Below the pieces are notes generated by a model. That model made no database searches. It saw only the letters and a list, made by a program, of their open reading frames with translations, and had not been told where the DNA came from. Positions 55,488-63,543 of a stretch of DNA of 64,000 nucleotides are shown piece after piece. Numbering within the stretch: position 1 is the first letter of the stretch; every line of letters begins with the position of its first letter. The stretch is taken from assembly GCA_963699015.1 (NCBI GenBank), contig CAVOSX010000007.1, positions 1 through 64,000 of the forward strand, in the 5' to 3' direction. Both the position numbers and the translations under genes were made by a program. This DNA comes from PALSA-505 sp963699015. GTDB taxonomy: Bacteria; Actinomycetota; Actinomycetes; Streptosporangiales; Streptosporangiaceae.

Positions 55488-57109
55488 GTGCTGGACAGCG
55501 AGATCGTCGCCGCGGTCGTAGCCGGTGACCCCGACGGGCTCGCCGCTGCATACGACCGGTACGCCGCGCCGCTGTACGCCTTCTGCCAGTCGCTGCTCAA
55601 CGAGCAGGCCGACGCCACCGACGCGGTGCAGGACACGTTCATCATCGCCAGCGCCAAGCTGGGCGGGCTGCGGGATCCGGACCTGCTCAAGCCATGGTTG
55701 TTCGCCGTGGCCCGCAACGAGTGTCATCGTCGGCTGCGAGCACGGCCCGGCGCCGCCATCGGCGCCGAAACGGGCGAGGTGACCGACGACACCATCGACT
55801 TCGGCGTCGACCTGGAGCGCGCCGAGCTGACCGAAGTGGTGGGCGCGGCGATGGCCGCGCTGCCCCTGGGCAAGCGCGAGGTCATCGAGCTGAGCCTGCG
55901 CCAGGACTTCGACAGCGAAGATCTTGCCTGCACGCTCGGCATCTCGGACGGACAGGCGCAGGCGCTCGCCTCCCGCGCCCGAAAGCAGTTCGAGAATCTG
56001 GCCGCGGCGCTGCTCGTCGCCCGCACGGGGGCCGGCTGCACTGCGACGAGCTGGACGACCTGCTCGACGGCCGGGATGCCAGCCTGACCGCTGCCACGTG
56101 CCAGGAGATCGTCTGGCATGTTCAGCGCTGCCGCCGCTGCTCCCGGCGCACGCGCCGCGACCTTCAGCCCGCGATGCTGCTGAGCGTGCTGCCGGCGACC
56201 GAGATCGCGCGGGGGCTACGACAGCAGGTACTCAGCCTGGTGGCGTCCCGCGGCCCCGATGTCGTCGCCTACCGGGCTGACGTGGTGCGGGCGGCCGCGC
56301 CCTTCGACGAGGCTTCCGGGTTCCCCATGCCGGCCGACCGGCCACAGCGCGAGCACAGGCGCCGCCCCGCCGCGCTGGCCCTCGGGGCGACAGCCGTGGT
56401 CGCCGCGGTCTGCGCGGTCGTGCTCGAGCTCGGCCTGCATCAGCCGCACCGGCAACCGCAGCTGGCCTCGGCGCCGGCCGGCGGCCCGCCGGTGTCGTCC
56501 CCGCAGGCGCAGGGGGCGTCGTCGTCCAGTCAGGCGCGCGGACAGCGCACCCCGACACCGGCCGTGCCCGGGTCGCTGGCCGCGGCCACTCCGGGCGTCA
56601 CGCCCAGCATCACGCCCGGCATCACCCCCGCCGCGTCGGGGTCGCTGCCGGCGGTGCCGCCCGGGACCACCCGGCCGCACGGCTCGCGGCCGCCGTCCAC
56701 GCCTGCCTCGACGCCCCCCTCGCGCCCGCCGTCAACGCCACCGACCACGCCGGCCACGCAGCCCCCCGGCACGCTGTCCGAATCGCCGGCCAGCGTGGCG
56801 CTCGGCCAGGTGCCGGGAGGCGGGGCCGCATCCGGGTCGTTCACGCTCATCGCGAGCGGCTCCGCGATGAGCTACAGCATCTCGGTTCCGGCGGCGTACG
56901 CGGGAGCGCTGGCCGTGTCACCGTCCAGCGGGCTGCTGACATCGGGCTCGAGCGTCACGATCTCGGTGATATGGAACTCGAGCGCGGCCCTGTCCACCAG
57001 CCTCACCGTCGATCCGGGCGGTCAGGCGGTGTCCGTCTCCTACCAGCCGTCTGCCGCGAGCCCGGGCCCGTCCGCCTCGGCGGGGCAGGATCTCCTGCAC
57101 CGGGCGTAA
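55488..57109 (+). pseudogene. ECF sigma factor fused to an anti-sigma-like zinc motif, membrane helix and extracellular domain; frameshifted
   Basis: Residues ~10-75 are sigma region 2 (YDRYAAPLYAFCQSLL, DATDAVQDTFIIAS, PWLFAVARNECHRRL) and ~115-175 region 4 (LPLGKREVIELSLRQDFDSEDLACTLGIS). Near 56033, in a five-G run, the frame shifts; one missing G explains it. The continuation has H-x3-C-x2-C (WHVQRCRRC), the zinc anti-sigma signature, then a single helix (ALALGATAVVAAVCAVVLELG), a Pro/Thr/Ser-rich linker and a ~95-residue beta-rich Ig-like domain. Restored length ~540 aa. The layout recalls the fused ECF groups of actinobacteria, from memory ECF52/53. Confidence 0.8.
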
Positions 57110-57267
57110 ACCCTGGACCAGCCGTTGGCACCGCATTCGGATGCTAGCGGCATGCCCGGCCAGGTCCGGGGGATAGTTGATGCAGTGCGAGCCTGCAAGC
57201 GCCGGTTGCCGCCAGTGGCTTCGGCGAGCGTCCGCCACGTCGGCGCTGCTCGCCGGCCGGAGGGGAC

Positions 57268-58134
57268 ATGAGCTACTGCACAGCCTGCGGACAGCCGCGC
57301 GGCGGGCCCGCCCCCTTCTGCACCACGTGCGGCGCACCGCTTGCCGCGCCACCGCAGCGCGGTTCCGAGCCCGGGGGACCGGGCGCCGCTCCGGGGACCG
57401 ACGATTTCTTTAACAGCCTGTTCCGGCCGGATCCGCCTTCCGCCGAGCCGGATCAGACCCGCCAGATCCCGGTTCTTCCCGGCTCGGGCCCGGACCAGAT
57501 CGAGTCCCGCCCGCCACGGCGACGGCAGGGCGCGGCCAGCCGGCGGATCGTCATGGCCGTGGGCGTCCTGATCTTGCTGGCCGCGGCGGGCACGGGAGCC
57601 TGGCTGGTCTTCCGCCATCCGCACACATCCGGGCCAGCCGGCGCCGCGGGCGGGACGCCTGCCGGGGAAGCTTCCCGGTCACCATCTACGGCGACGGCCA
57701 CCCCCGCCTCCTCGCCGGGAGCCAGCGCCGGCGGCGGCCTGGTCGCCACGGCCCCTGGCATCTCCCGGCAGGCACCGGAGCCGCGGGTCCTTGCCTACCT
57801 CAACGGCTATTTCACCGCGATCAACCGGCACAGCTACCGGCGGTTCGCCGTGCTGCTAGGACCGCAGATGAGGCAGATCCTGCCCGCTCCGGCGTTCTAC
57901 GCCGGCTACCGGACCACGACCGACTCGGATGCCACGCTGACCCGCCTGTCCGCGGCGGGAGGCGGGCAGGTCCGGGCCGGCGTGGCTTTCACCAGCCGCC
58001 AGGCGGCCGGCGACAGCCCGTCGCACAGCGGGTGCACGCGCTGGAGGGTCGTCCTGGTGCTGGCAGCGCAGCACGGCAAGCTGGTGCTCGAACCGCCGCC
58101 GCCTGGCTATCACGCCTCCTACCAGGCCTGTTAG
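57268..58134 (+). CDS. Zinc-ribbon, single-pass membrane protein with NTF2-like exterior domain
   Basis: 288 aa. The N-terminal double CxxC zinc ribbon (SYCTACGQPRGGPAPFCTTCG) is cytoplasmic; a Pro-rich linker, one helix (~93-113, IVMAVGVLILLAAAGTGAWLVF) and a Ser/Thr/Ala-rich spacer follow. The last ~110 residues (LAYLNGYFTAINRHSYRRF..., VRAGVAFTSRQ) resemble an extracytoplasmic NTF2/SnoaL-like domain with two Cys. ATG 57268 has GGAGGGG 5 nt upstream. It follows the sigma gene by 158 bp and may belong to the same envelope-sensing locus. Confidence 0.78.
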   Translation: MSYCTACGQPRGGPAPFCTTCGAPLAAPPQRGSEPGGPGAAPGTDDFFNSLFRPDPPSAEPDQTRQIPVLPGSGPDQIESRPPRRRQGAASRRIVMAVGVLILLAAAGTGAWLVFRHPHTSGPAGAAGGTPAGEASRSPSTATATPASSPGASAGGGLVATAPGISRQAPEPRVLAYLNGYFTAINRHSYRRFAVLLGPQMRQILPAPAFYAGYRTTTDSDATLTRLSAAGGGQVRAGVAFTSRQAAGDSPSHSGCTRWRVVLVLAAQHGKLVLEPPPPGYHASYQAC

Positions 58135-58143
58135 CGCCAGCGG

Positions 58144-59178
58144 TCAGGTCGGCTTCTCCTCGTGGCCGCCGAAACCCTTGCGCATGGCCGACAGCGCCTT
58201 GTCGGCGAAGTCGTCAAGCCCGCGGGAGGCAAACCGGGAGTACAGGGCGCTGCTCAGCACCGGCGCGGGGACCCCTTCCTCGATCGCGGCTATCGACGTC
58301 CACCGGCCCTCGCCGGAGTCGGACACCCGCCCGGTGAACTCGGTCAGGTCAGGCGACCGGTGCAGGGCCTCGGCGGTCAGGTCCAGCAGCCAGGACGCGA
58401 TGACGCTGCCGCGGCGCCACACCTCGGCCACGTCCGCGGTGTCGATGTCGTAGCGGTAGAACTCCGGGTGCTCCATCGGAGCGGTCTCGGCGTCGCCCGC
58501 CTCGACCTTCCTGCCGATGTCCGCGTTGCGCAGGATGTTGAGCCCCTCGGCGTAGGCCGCCATCATCCCGTATTCGATGCCGTTGTGGATCATCTTCACG
58601 AAGTGCCCGGCCCCGTTCGGCCCGCAGTGGAAGTAGCCCTGCTCGGCCGGCTGCGGCGCGCCGGTCCGGCCCGGGGTCCGGGGCGCGGCGTCCACGCCGG
58701 GGGCAAGGGAGGCGAAGATGGGATCGAGGTGCTCGACGATGCTGGTGTCGCCGCCGAGCATCAGGCAAAACCCCCGGTTCAGGCCGTAGACGCCGCCGCT
58801 GGTCCCGCAGTCGACCAGGTGGATGCCGCGGCCTGCCAGATCCGCGGCCCGGGCGATGTCATCCCGGTAGTAGGAGTTGCCACCGTCGATGATCATGTCT
58901 CCGGTTTCCATCAGGTCGCCGAGCGCCTTGATCGTCTGGCCGGTGATCTCTCCCGCGGGGACCATCACCCACGCCGCCCGCGGCACCGAGAGCTTGCTGA
59001 CGAAGTCGGCGAGCGAGCTCGAGCCGATGGCTCCCTCCTTCTCCATCCCCTGCACGACCGCGGCAGTCCGGTCGTAGACCACGCAGCTGTGACCGTCCCG
59101 CATCAGGCGGCGGACCAGGTTCGACCCCATCCGCCCGAGCCCGACCATGCCGAGCTGCATCGGCTTGCTTGTCGCCAT
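58144..59178 (-). CDS. gnd: 6-phosphogluconate dehydrogenase, decarboxylating (short form)
   Basis: 344 aa: dinucleotide motif GMVGLGRMGSNLVRRL, DGGNSYYRDD, GTSGGVYGLNRGFCLMLGG and the catalytic Lys in GAGHFVKMIHNGIEYGMM. The ~340-aa form is the YqeC/GndA type, usually NAD-dependent, distinct from the ~470-aa NADP form. An insertion of ~20 residues (APRTPGRTGAPQPAEQ) before GYFHCGPNG is lineage-specific. It converts 6-phosphogluconate to ribulose-5-phosphate. The 296 bp upstream (59179-59474) hold no gene. Confidence 0.9.
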   Translation of the reverse strand: MATSKPMQLGMVGLGRMGSNLVRRLMRDGHSCVVYDRTAAVVQGMEKEGAIGSSSLADFVSKLSVPRAAWVMVPAGEITGQTIKALGDLMETGDMIIDGGNSYYRDDIARAADLAGRGIHLVDCGTSGGVYGLNRGFCLMLGGDTSIVEHLDPIFASLAPGVDAAPRTPGRTGAPQPAEQGYFHCGPNGAGHFVKMIHNGIEYGMMAAYAEGLNILRNADIGRKVEAGDAETAPMEHPEFYRYDIDTADVAEVWRRGSVIASWLLDLTAEALHRSPDLTEFTGRVSDSGEGRWTSIAAIEEGVPAPVLSSALYSRFASRGLDDFADKALSAMRKGFGGHEEKPT

Positions 59179-59474
59179 CGTGGTGTCTCCTCCGCTCGCG
59201 GCCTGCGACCCCCGGGGTGATCAGTCGCGTTACCCAAGACCTTGATACATCACCCGAACGCGGGGCGCCGCAGCGGCTCGACATCGCGGGACGGGAATTT
59301 GCGGTCCGGATCCGGCCGTCGCGGGCTCGCACCGGCCGGGCGGCCGATTTCCAGACATCTGGGAGCCGGGCGCGATCTCTTGACCCGCGCGCTCGGCGGT
59401 TCGCATCGTTGAGCGCGTACCGGCCTGCAGGGCGGCCGGCAGTCTTCGAGGATGGTGAACGATGACGGTGTGCG

Positions 59475-60566
59475 ATGACTGACCCCCGGGGCGCGGCGCG
59501 GCGGCCCGCCCGGGCCCCGATGCCCCGGCGCAGCCGCCGCCGGTGGGCGATGGCAGCCGGCGTCGCCGCATGCTGGGCGCTGCTGCTCATTGTGACCGGA
59601 TCCCTGGTCGCGGGGACCGCGCTGCTGATGGTGCTCGCCGCCCTCGGCGCAGGATGCGTGCTGGGCCTGCGGTCCATGGGGGTCAACGGGGACCACCCGT
59701 GGGTGCAGCAGCTGGCCGCCCGGCCGTGGCGGGACGGGCAGGATGTGCTGCGCCTGGGCCTGCGTCACCTGGCTGACGTGTTCGTGATAGCCCCGTCCGG
59801 GACGCTGGTCGCGCCGAATTCCGTACAGCTTCTGCTGAACCCGGGTGACTTCGGCTCGCTCTGCGAGCTCATGGACCTCACCCTGATCAACTCCAGCGCC
59901 ACGGAGGTGTACGAGGAGCAGGTCGCGGCGCGCGGGGCCCGCTGGGCCGGACCGGGCCCCGTCGAGGTGAGCGTGACCGGCGACTTGTCGGTGCCGCCCG
60001 GCCGCTACAGCCTGCGGCAGGGTCGGCTACCGCAACCCGGCCTGCGCCCGGTACAGCTCGAGCCGGCCGGCGGCTTCGGTCACGCCCGCGACGGGCACAC
60101 CCGCGACGGGCACGTCCGCGACGGGCACGCCGGTGACGGGCACGCCGGTGACGAGCACGCCGGCGACGGGCACGCCGGTGACGGGCACGCCGGCGACCGG
60201 TACATCCATGCCGAGGCCAGGCCGGCCGGCACCGCCACCGGCCTGCCGACCGTCACCGAGTCGGTCGGCCCCGTCGTTCCGCAGCTCAGGCTCGTCACCG
60301 GGGACAGCGTGGTGCAGACTCGCGTGTCCGGCGCCCGGGCCGGGCGGGGGACGGTAGATCTCGTGCTCCCGCAGCTGCCCACGGTATCCAGGGAGCATGC
60401 CAGGTTCACGTTCACCGGCGGCCAGTGGTGGGTCGCCAACCTGGGCCGCAACGGGCTGACCTTGAACGGCGTCCCGCTGGTCGCGGGGCAAGCGCTCCGG
60501 GACGGCGATTCGATCCGGTGGGGCATCAGGCCGGACGCGCTGTTGTCTCGGGTCGAGATCGGCTGA
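59475..60566 (+). CDS. FHA-domain membrane protein with His-rich pentapeptide repeats
   Basis: 363 aa: two adjacent helices (~25-66), a soluble middle, seven DGHxG-type pentapeptides (~206-240), and a C-terminal FHA domain (~275-355) with LPTVSREHARFTFTGGQWWVANLGRNGLTLNGVPL, containing the S-R-E-H phosphothreonine-binding motif. FHA domains read Thr phosphorylation by Ser/Thr kinases. The DGH repeats may bind metal or act as a spacer. Followed 90 bp later by the gene at 60657. Confidence 0.83.
   Translation: MTDPRGAARRPARAPMPRRSRRRWAMAAGVAACWALLLIVTGSLVAGTALLMVLAALGAGCVLGLRSMGVNGDHPWVQQLAARPWRDGQDVLRLGLRHLADVFVIAPSGTLVAPNSVQLLLNPGDFGSLCELMDLTLINSSATEVYEEQVAARGARWAGPGPVEVSVTGDLSVPPGRYSLRQGRLPQPGLRPVQLEPAGGFGHARDGHTRDGHVRDGHAGDGHAGDEHAGDGHAGDGHAGDRYIHAEARPAGTATGLPTVTESVGPVVPQLRLVTGDSVVQTRVSGARAGRGTVDLVLPQLPTVSREHARFTFTGGQWWVANLGRNGLTLNGVPLVAGQALRDGDSIRWGIRPDALLSRVEIG
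60075..60194. repeat. Seven tandem 15-bp repeats in the FHA gene
   Basis: Contiguous 15-bp units of GACGGGCACGCCGGT type run from 60090 to 60194, with a partial copy before them. They encode the (D-G-H-A-G)n peptides. The unit is in frame, so copy-number changes would not break the protein. Confidence 0.87.
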
Positions 60567-60656
60567 CAGCACGGCGATCGAGTGCGCCGGGCGCATATCC
60601 TCGACAGTCGGGTCCCGCCGCGGGGCCGCGTCGCGGATTCGCGCCAGGGAGTGGCG

Positions 60657-61532
60657 ATGAGCCAGCTCTTTATCTGGTCATCGAGGCCGGGTATGTGGGT
60701 GAGCTGCGCACCCGATGAGATCACCTGGCTGGACCGGAGCCTGCTGTCCGGCAACCAGGACCTCACCCTGCACCGGTCCCCCCGCTGCGCCGGCCTGCGC
60801 TACGTGCACCGCCGGTGGGAACTGTTCAGCCGCGACAGCACCTACCGGGTGTACCTGGCGCGGCACGCTCCGGACCTGCCCCTGGACCACCGGGCGGTGC
60901 AGAAGGCGGCCCGGTACGTGCTGCCGGTGGCGCCGGTGCAGCATTACGAGACGCTGCCGATCGTCCTCGAGGACGGGGCGTGGCTGATCAGCGTCAGCAG
61001 CTGGGTGCTGCGGCTGCGGCTCGAGGTCCCGGCGCAGCGCGCCGCCGAGCCTGCCGTCCCCCGCGGCGACGAGCAGCCCGCCACCCAGGACGCGAAGGTC
61101 AGGGCGAACGGCGCCCCGGGCCGGCCGGGCAGCCGGTCCAGGCAGGAAGCGGTGGCGCACGTCCGCGCGTACTTCGAACGCAACGGCACCGCGCGGATGG
61201 CGCTGGCCTACTACTACCAGGAGTACATCCTCGGTCTGGCCGCGCCGCAGCCGGTGCCGATGACTGACGTGGCCATCGCCCTGGATCTGAGCGGCGAAGG
61301 CGCGATCTCCGACTACAAGAAGATGCTGCAGGGATTCATCTGGGCGGAGCGGGGGCACCCGCGCCAGCTGGCCGAGTTCCTGCTCGCCAATGGCCTGCTG
61401 ACCCCCGTGGATCTCGGCCAGGCCCAGCGGGCTGCGGTGGCCAATGAGCGCAGCGGCAAGAGCGAGATGGCCAGGCAGCGGCTGCAGTACCGGATGAAGA
61501 AGAAGGCCAGGCGGGGCGAGCCGGCCGGGTGA
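60657..61532 (+). CDS. Uncharacterised protein linked to the FHA gene
   Basis: 291 aa, soluble. The N-terminal half (~1-130) begins SQLFIWSSRPGMWVSCAPDEITWLDRSLLSGNQDLTL and has a beta-rich pattern. The C-terminal half is helical (VRAYFERNGTARMALAYYYQEYILG..., LAEFLLANGLLTPVDL, KKKARRGE). ATG 60657 has GGGAG 6 nt upstream. The arrangement with an FHA protein suggests a shared complex, but no family is recognised. Confidence 0.65.
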   Translation: MSQLFIWSSRPGMWVSCAPDEITWLDRSLLSGNQDLTLHRSPRCAGLRYVHRRWELFSRDSTYRVYLARHAPDLPLDHRAVQKAARYVLPVAPVQHYETLPIVLEDGAWLISVSSWVLRLRLEVPAQRAAEPAVPRGDEQPATQDAKVRANGAPGRPGSRSRQEAVAHVRAYFERNGTARMALAYYYQEYILGLAAPQPVPMTDVAIALDLSGEGAISDYKKMLQGFIWAERGHPRQLAEFLLANGLLTPVDLGQAQRAAVANERSGKSEMARQRLQYRMKKKARRGEPAG

Positions 61533-62838
61533 CGGCCCGGGGATCGGCCGCGGTGCGGGGATCGGCCGCGGTGCGGGGTACGGCCGCGGTGCGGGCGGTT
61601 CCCGCGCCCGCGGCCGCCGGCCGGGTTCGGGTGCCCAGCGCGGCGGCGACCGCGACGATCGCCGTGGCGGCGAGTGCCCAGCCGCACCAGGCCATCATCG
61701 CGGCCACGGCGAGCGCGGCGGGGATCGCAGCCATCCGGGCCGGCCCGGTCAGGACGCGCGCCGCGGATACGGTGCAGCCCAGGTACACGCAGAGAAACAT
61801 GGTCGTCGGGAGTGCGACCATCCCCGCCGTGCTGACGATGTGCAGGGCATAGAGCCCGATCAGGGTCAGGCCGGCCGCGGCGATCAGCAGCAGGAGCGGC
61901 CGGGAGGACCGGCCCGCCCGGCGTCCCGCGGTCAGCCGCGTGATCATCTGCCCCGCGCCGGTGAGGTACGCGTTGGTGGCGCCCAGGGTGAGCACGACCG
62001 CGGCCACCGCGGCGGCGGCGCGCCCGGCCGGGCCAACGGCCAGCTGGAGCAGCGCCGCCAGCGGGACGTCGGTGCCGGCGCCCCGGCCGAGGCTGCTGAC
62101 CGTGGCCACGGCCAGGCCCAGGTAGAGCAGGGCGGTCGTGCCGAACGCGATGCCGGTGACCCGGGGCAGCTGCCGGGCCGGGTCGCGGAACCGGGTGGTC
62201 AGCGGGGCCACGGCCTCCCAGCCTACGAAGGAGAGCATCAGGGTGGCGGCGGTCCGGCCGACCGCGGGCCAGCCGTGGGGGGCGAACGGCGTCCAGTTGG
62301 CCGCGCGGGCGGCGGTCGCGGACCCGGCCACGGCGATCACCACCACCACGATCAGCAGGGCGATGAGCACCAGCTGGGCCAGCGTGGTGGCCCGGACCCC
62401 GCCGAGGGCCAGGCCGAGCACGGCGAGCAGCAGCGCGGCCGCCACGGCCGCGCGCATCAGCTGGCCGCCGCCGGCCAGCTCGGTGACGTAGCTCGCGCCG
62501 ATCAGGCAGACGATCGGGGCGCCGCAGACCACGCCGGCCAGGAAGCACCAGCCGGCCACCGCGCCCGCCCGGCGGCCCAGGCCCGCCGCCGTGTAGCCGG
62601 CGACGCCGCCCGCCGAGGGCAGCGCGCGGCCGAGCGCGGTGAACACCGCCGCGAGCATCGCCGATAGTCCGATCAGCGCGGCCCAGGCCAGCACCGATGC
62701 CGGCCCGGCCTGCGCCGCGGCCAGCCCGGGCAACAGCAGCAGGCCGGGGCCGAGCAGCGCCCCGATGTAGAGCGCGGCGCCCCGGCAGACCGACAGCGGC
62801 GGCGGCGGGGCGGGGATAGCTGCGGATGTCCCGGTCAT
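61336..62838 (-). CDS. APC-superfamily amino-acid permease
   Basis: 500 aa predicted. About 12 hydrophobic helices occupy ~15-410; GALLGPGLLLLPGLAAAQAGPASVL is the APC helix 1 G-x-G-x-G region, and MLSFVGWEAVAPLTTRFRDPARQLPR matches the helix 6-7 loop of YjeH-like permeases. The last ~95 residues are a low-complexity tail (T-A-A-D-P-R repeats, then Arg/Pro/Ala) that runs antisense over the end of the neighbouring gene, so the original stop was probably lost. ATG 62838. Likely regulated by the divergent Lrp protein. Confidence 0.8.
   Translation of the reverse strand: MTGTSAAIPAPPPPLSVCRGAALYIGALLGPGLLLLPGLAAAQAGPASVLAWAALIGLSAMLAAVFTALGRALPSAGGVAGYTAAGLGRRAGAVAGWCFLAGVVCGAPIVCLIGASYVTELAGGGQLMRAAVAAALLLAVLGLALGGVRATTLAQLVLIALLIVVVVIAVAGSATAARAANWTPFAPHGWPAVGRTAATLMLSFVGWEAVAPLTTRFRDPARQLPRVTGIAFGTTALLYLGLAVATVSSLGRGAGTDVPLAALLQLAVGPAGRAAAAVAAVVLTLGATNAYLTGAGQMITRLTAGRRAGRSSRPLLLLIAAAGLTLIGLYALHIVSTAGMVALPTTMFLCVYLGCTVSAARVLTGPARMAAIPAALAVAAMMAWCGWALAATAIVAVAAALGTRTRPAAAGAGTARTAAVPRTAADPRTAADPRAVTRPARPAWPSSSSGTAAAAWPSRSCRCAHWPPQPAGPGRDPRGSAGHWRAGTRPAGAGAPAPPR
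61541..61594. repeat. Three tandem 18-bp repeats
   Basis: GGATCGGCCGCGGTGCGG occurs at 61541 and 61559, and with two changes at 61577. It lies directly after the stop of the plus-strand gene and within the tail of the permease frame. Confidence 0.8.
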
Positions 62839-62877
62839 GCCTGCAGCATGACCGAAAACGCCTCGCACGCGATATCA

Positions 62878-62912
62878 AATGTTGCTTGTAAATGCGGCTT
62901 TGACGCAACATT
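62878..62912. promoter_or_regulatory. 8-bp dyad between permease and Lrp genes
   Basis: AATGTTGC (62878-62885) and GCAACATT (62905-62912) are perfect inverted copies with centres 27 bp apart, in the 105-bp divergent gap. The region is AT-rich against the background. This fits an Lrp/AsnC operator controlling the permease and the regulator itself. Confidence 0.6.
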
Positions 62913-62943
62913 GTGCGACGACCACGGCGGTAGGCTGGCCCTT

Positions 62944-63423
62944 ATGCCACCCGAGCGTGTGGATCGCGTGGATCGTGCCATCGTAACCCGGCTTCAGGCC
63001 GACGGCCGGATCGCCAACGTGGACCTGGCCGACGCCGTCTCGCTGTCCCCGTCGGCGTGCCTGCGCCGGGTCAAGGCGCTGGAAGGCAGCGGCCTGATCA
63101 GTGGGTACCGGGCCGAGGTGGACCGGGCCAGGGCCGGGCTCGGCCTGACCGCGTTCATCGGCCTGCGCGTCCAGGGACACTCGCGGCAGACATCCCGCCA
63201 GATCGAGCAGGCACTGACCGCGATACCGGCCGTGGTCGCCTGCTACGTGATCTCCGGGTCGGACGACTTCATGGTCGAGGTGGCCACCTCGGACCTGGCC
63301 GGCTACGAGCAGGTGCTGCTGGACCGGATCCTGGCCATCCCCTCGGTGATCGAGGCGCACAGCACGTTCGCCATCCGCACCGTGCTGAGCCGCGGCCCCG
63401 TGCCGCTTGACCACTGGCGCTAA
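62944..63423 (+). CDS. Lrp/AsnC-family regulator
   Basis: 159 aa: winged helix-turn-helix (VDRAIVTRLQADGRIANVDLADAVSLSPSACLRRVKALEGSGLI) and RAM domain (FIGLRVQGHSRQTSRQIEQAL..., VISGSDDFMVEVATSDLAGYEQ). ATG 62944 with a dyad upstream. Divergent from the APC permease, the usual layout for a regulator that senses the transported amino acid. Confidence 0.9.
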   Translation: MPPERVDRVDRAIVTRLQADGRIANVDLADAVSLSPSACLRRVKALEGSGLISGYRAEVDRARAGLGLTAFIGLRVQGHSRQTSRQIEQALTAIPAVVACYVISGSDDFMVEVATSDLAGYEQVLLDRILAIPSVIEAHSTFAIRTVLSRGPVPLDHWR

Positions 63424-63473
63424 CCTGTTGTCGAATCTGGTCGGCGTTGGCTCGTCCCGCTCCCGGCCCGGGC

Positions 63474-63496
63474 TAGAATCTCTACAAACTTGTAGA
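63474..63496 (+). promoter_or_regulatory. Promoter -10 with an overlapping 16-bp palindrome upstream of dedA
   Basis: TAGAAT at 63474-63479 looks like a -10 box. Directly after it, TCTACAA-AC-TTGTAGA (63481-63496) is a perfect 7-bp dyad covering the predicted transcription start, 48 nt before the DedA ATG. This is the position expected of a repressor operator. No repressor gene is adjacent. Confidence 0.6.
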
Positions 63497-63543
63497 ACTC
63501 GCGGTGCCAACGCGTCCCCCGGGATGCTGCGCGAAGGGCAGTC

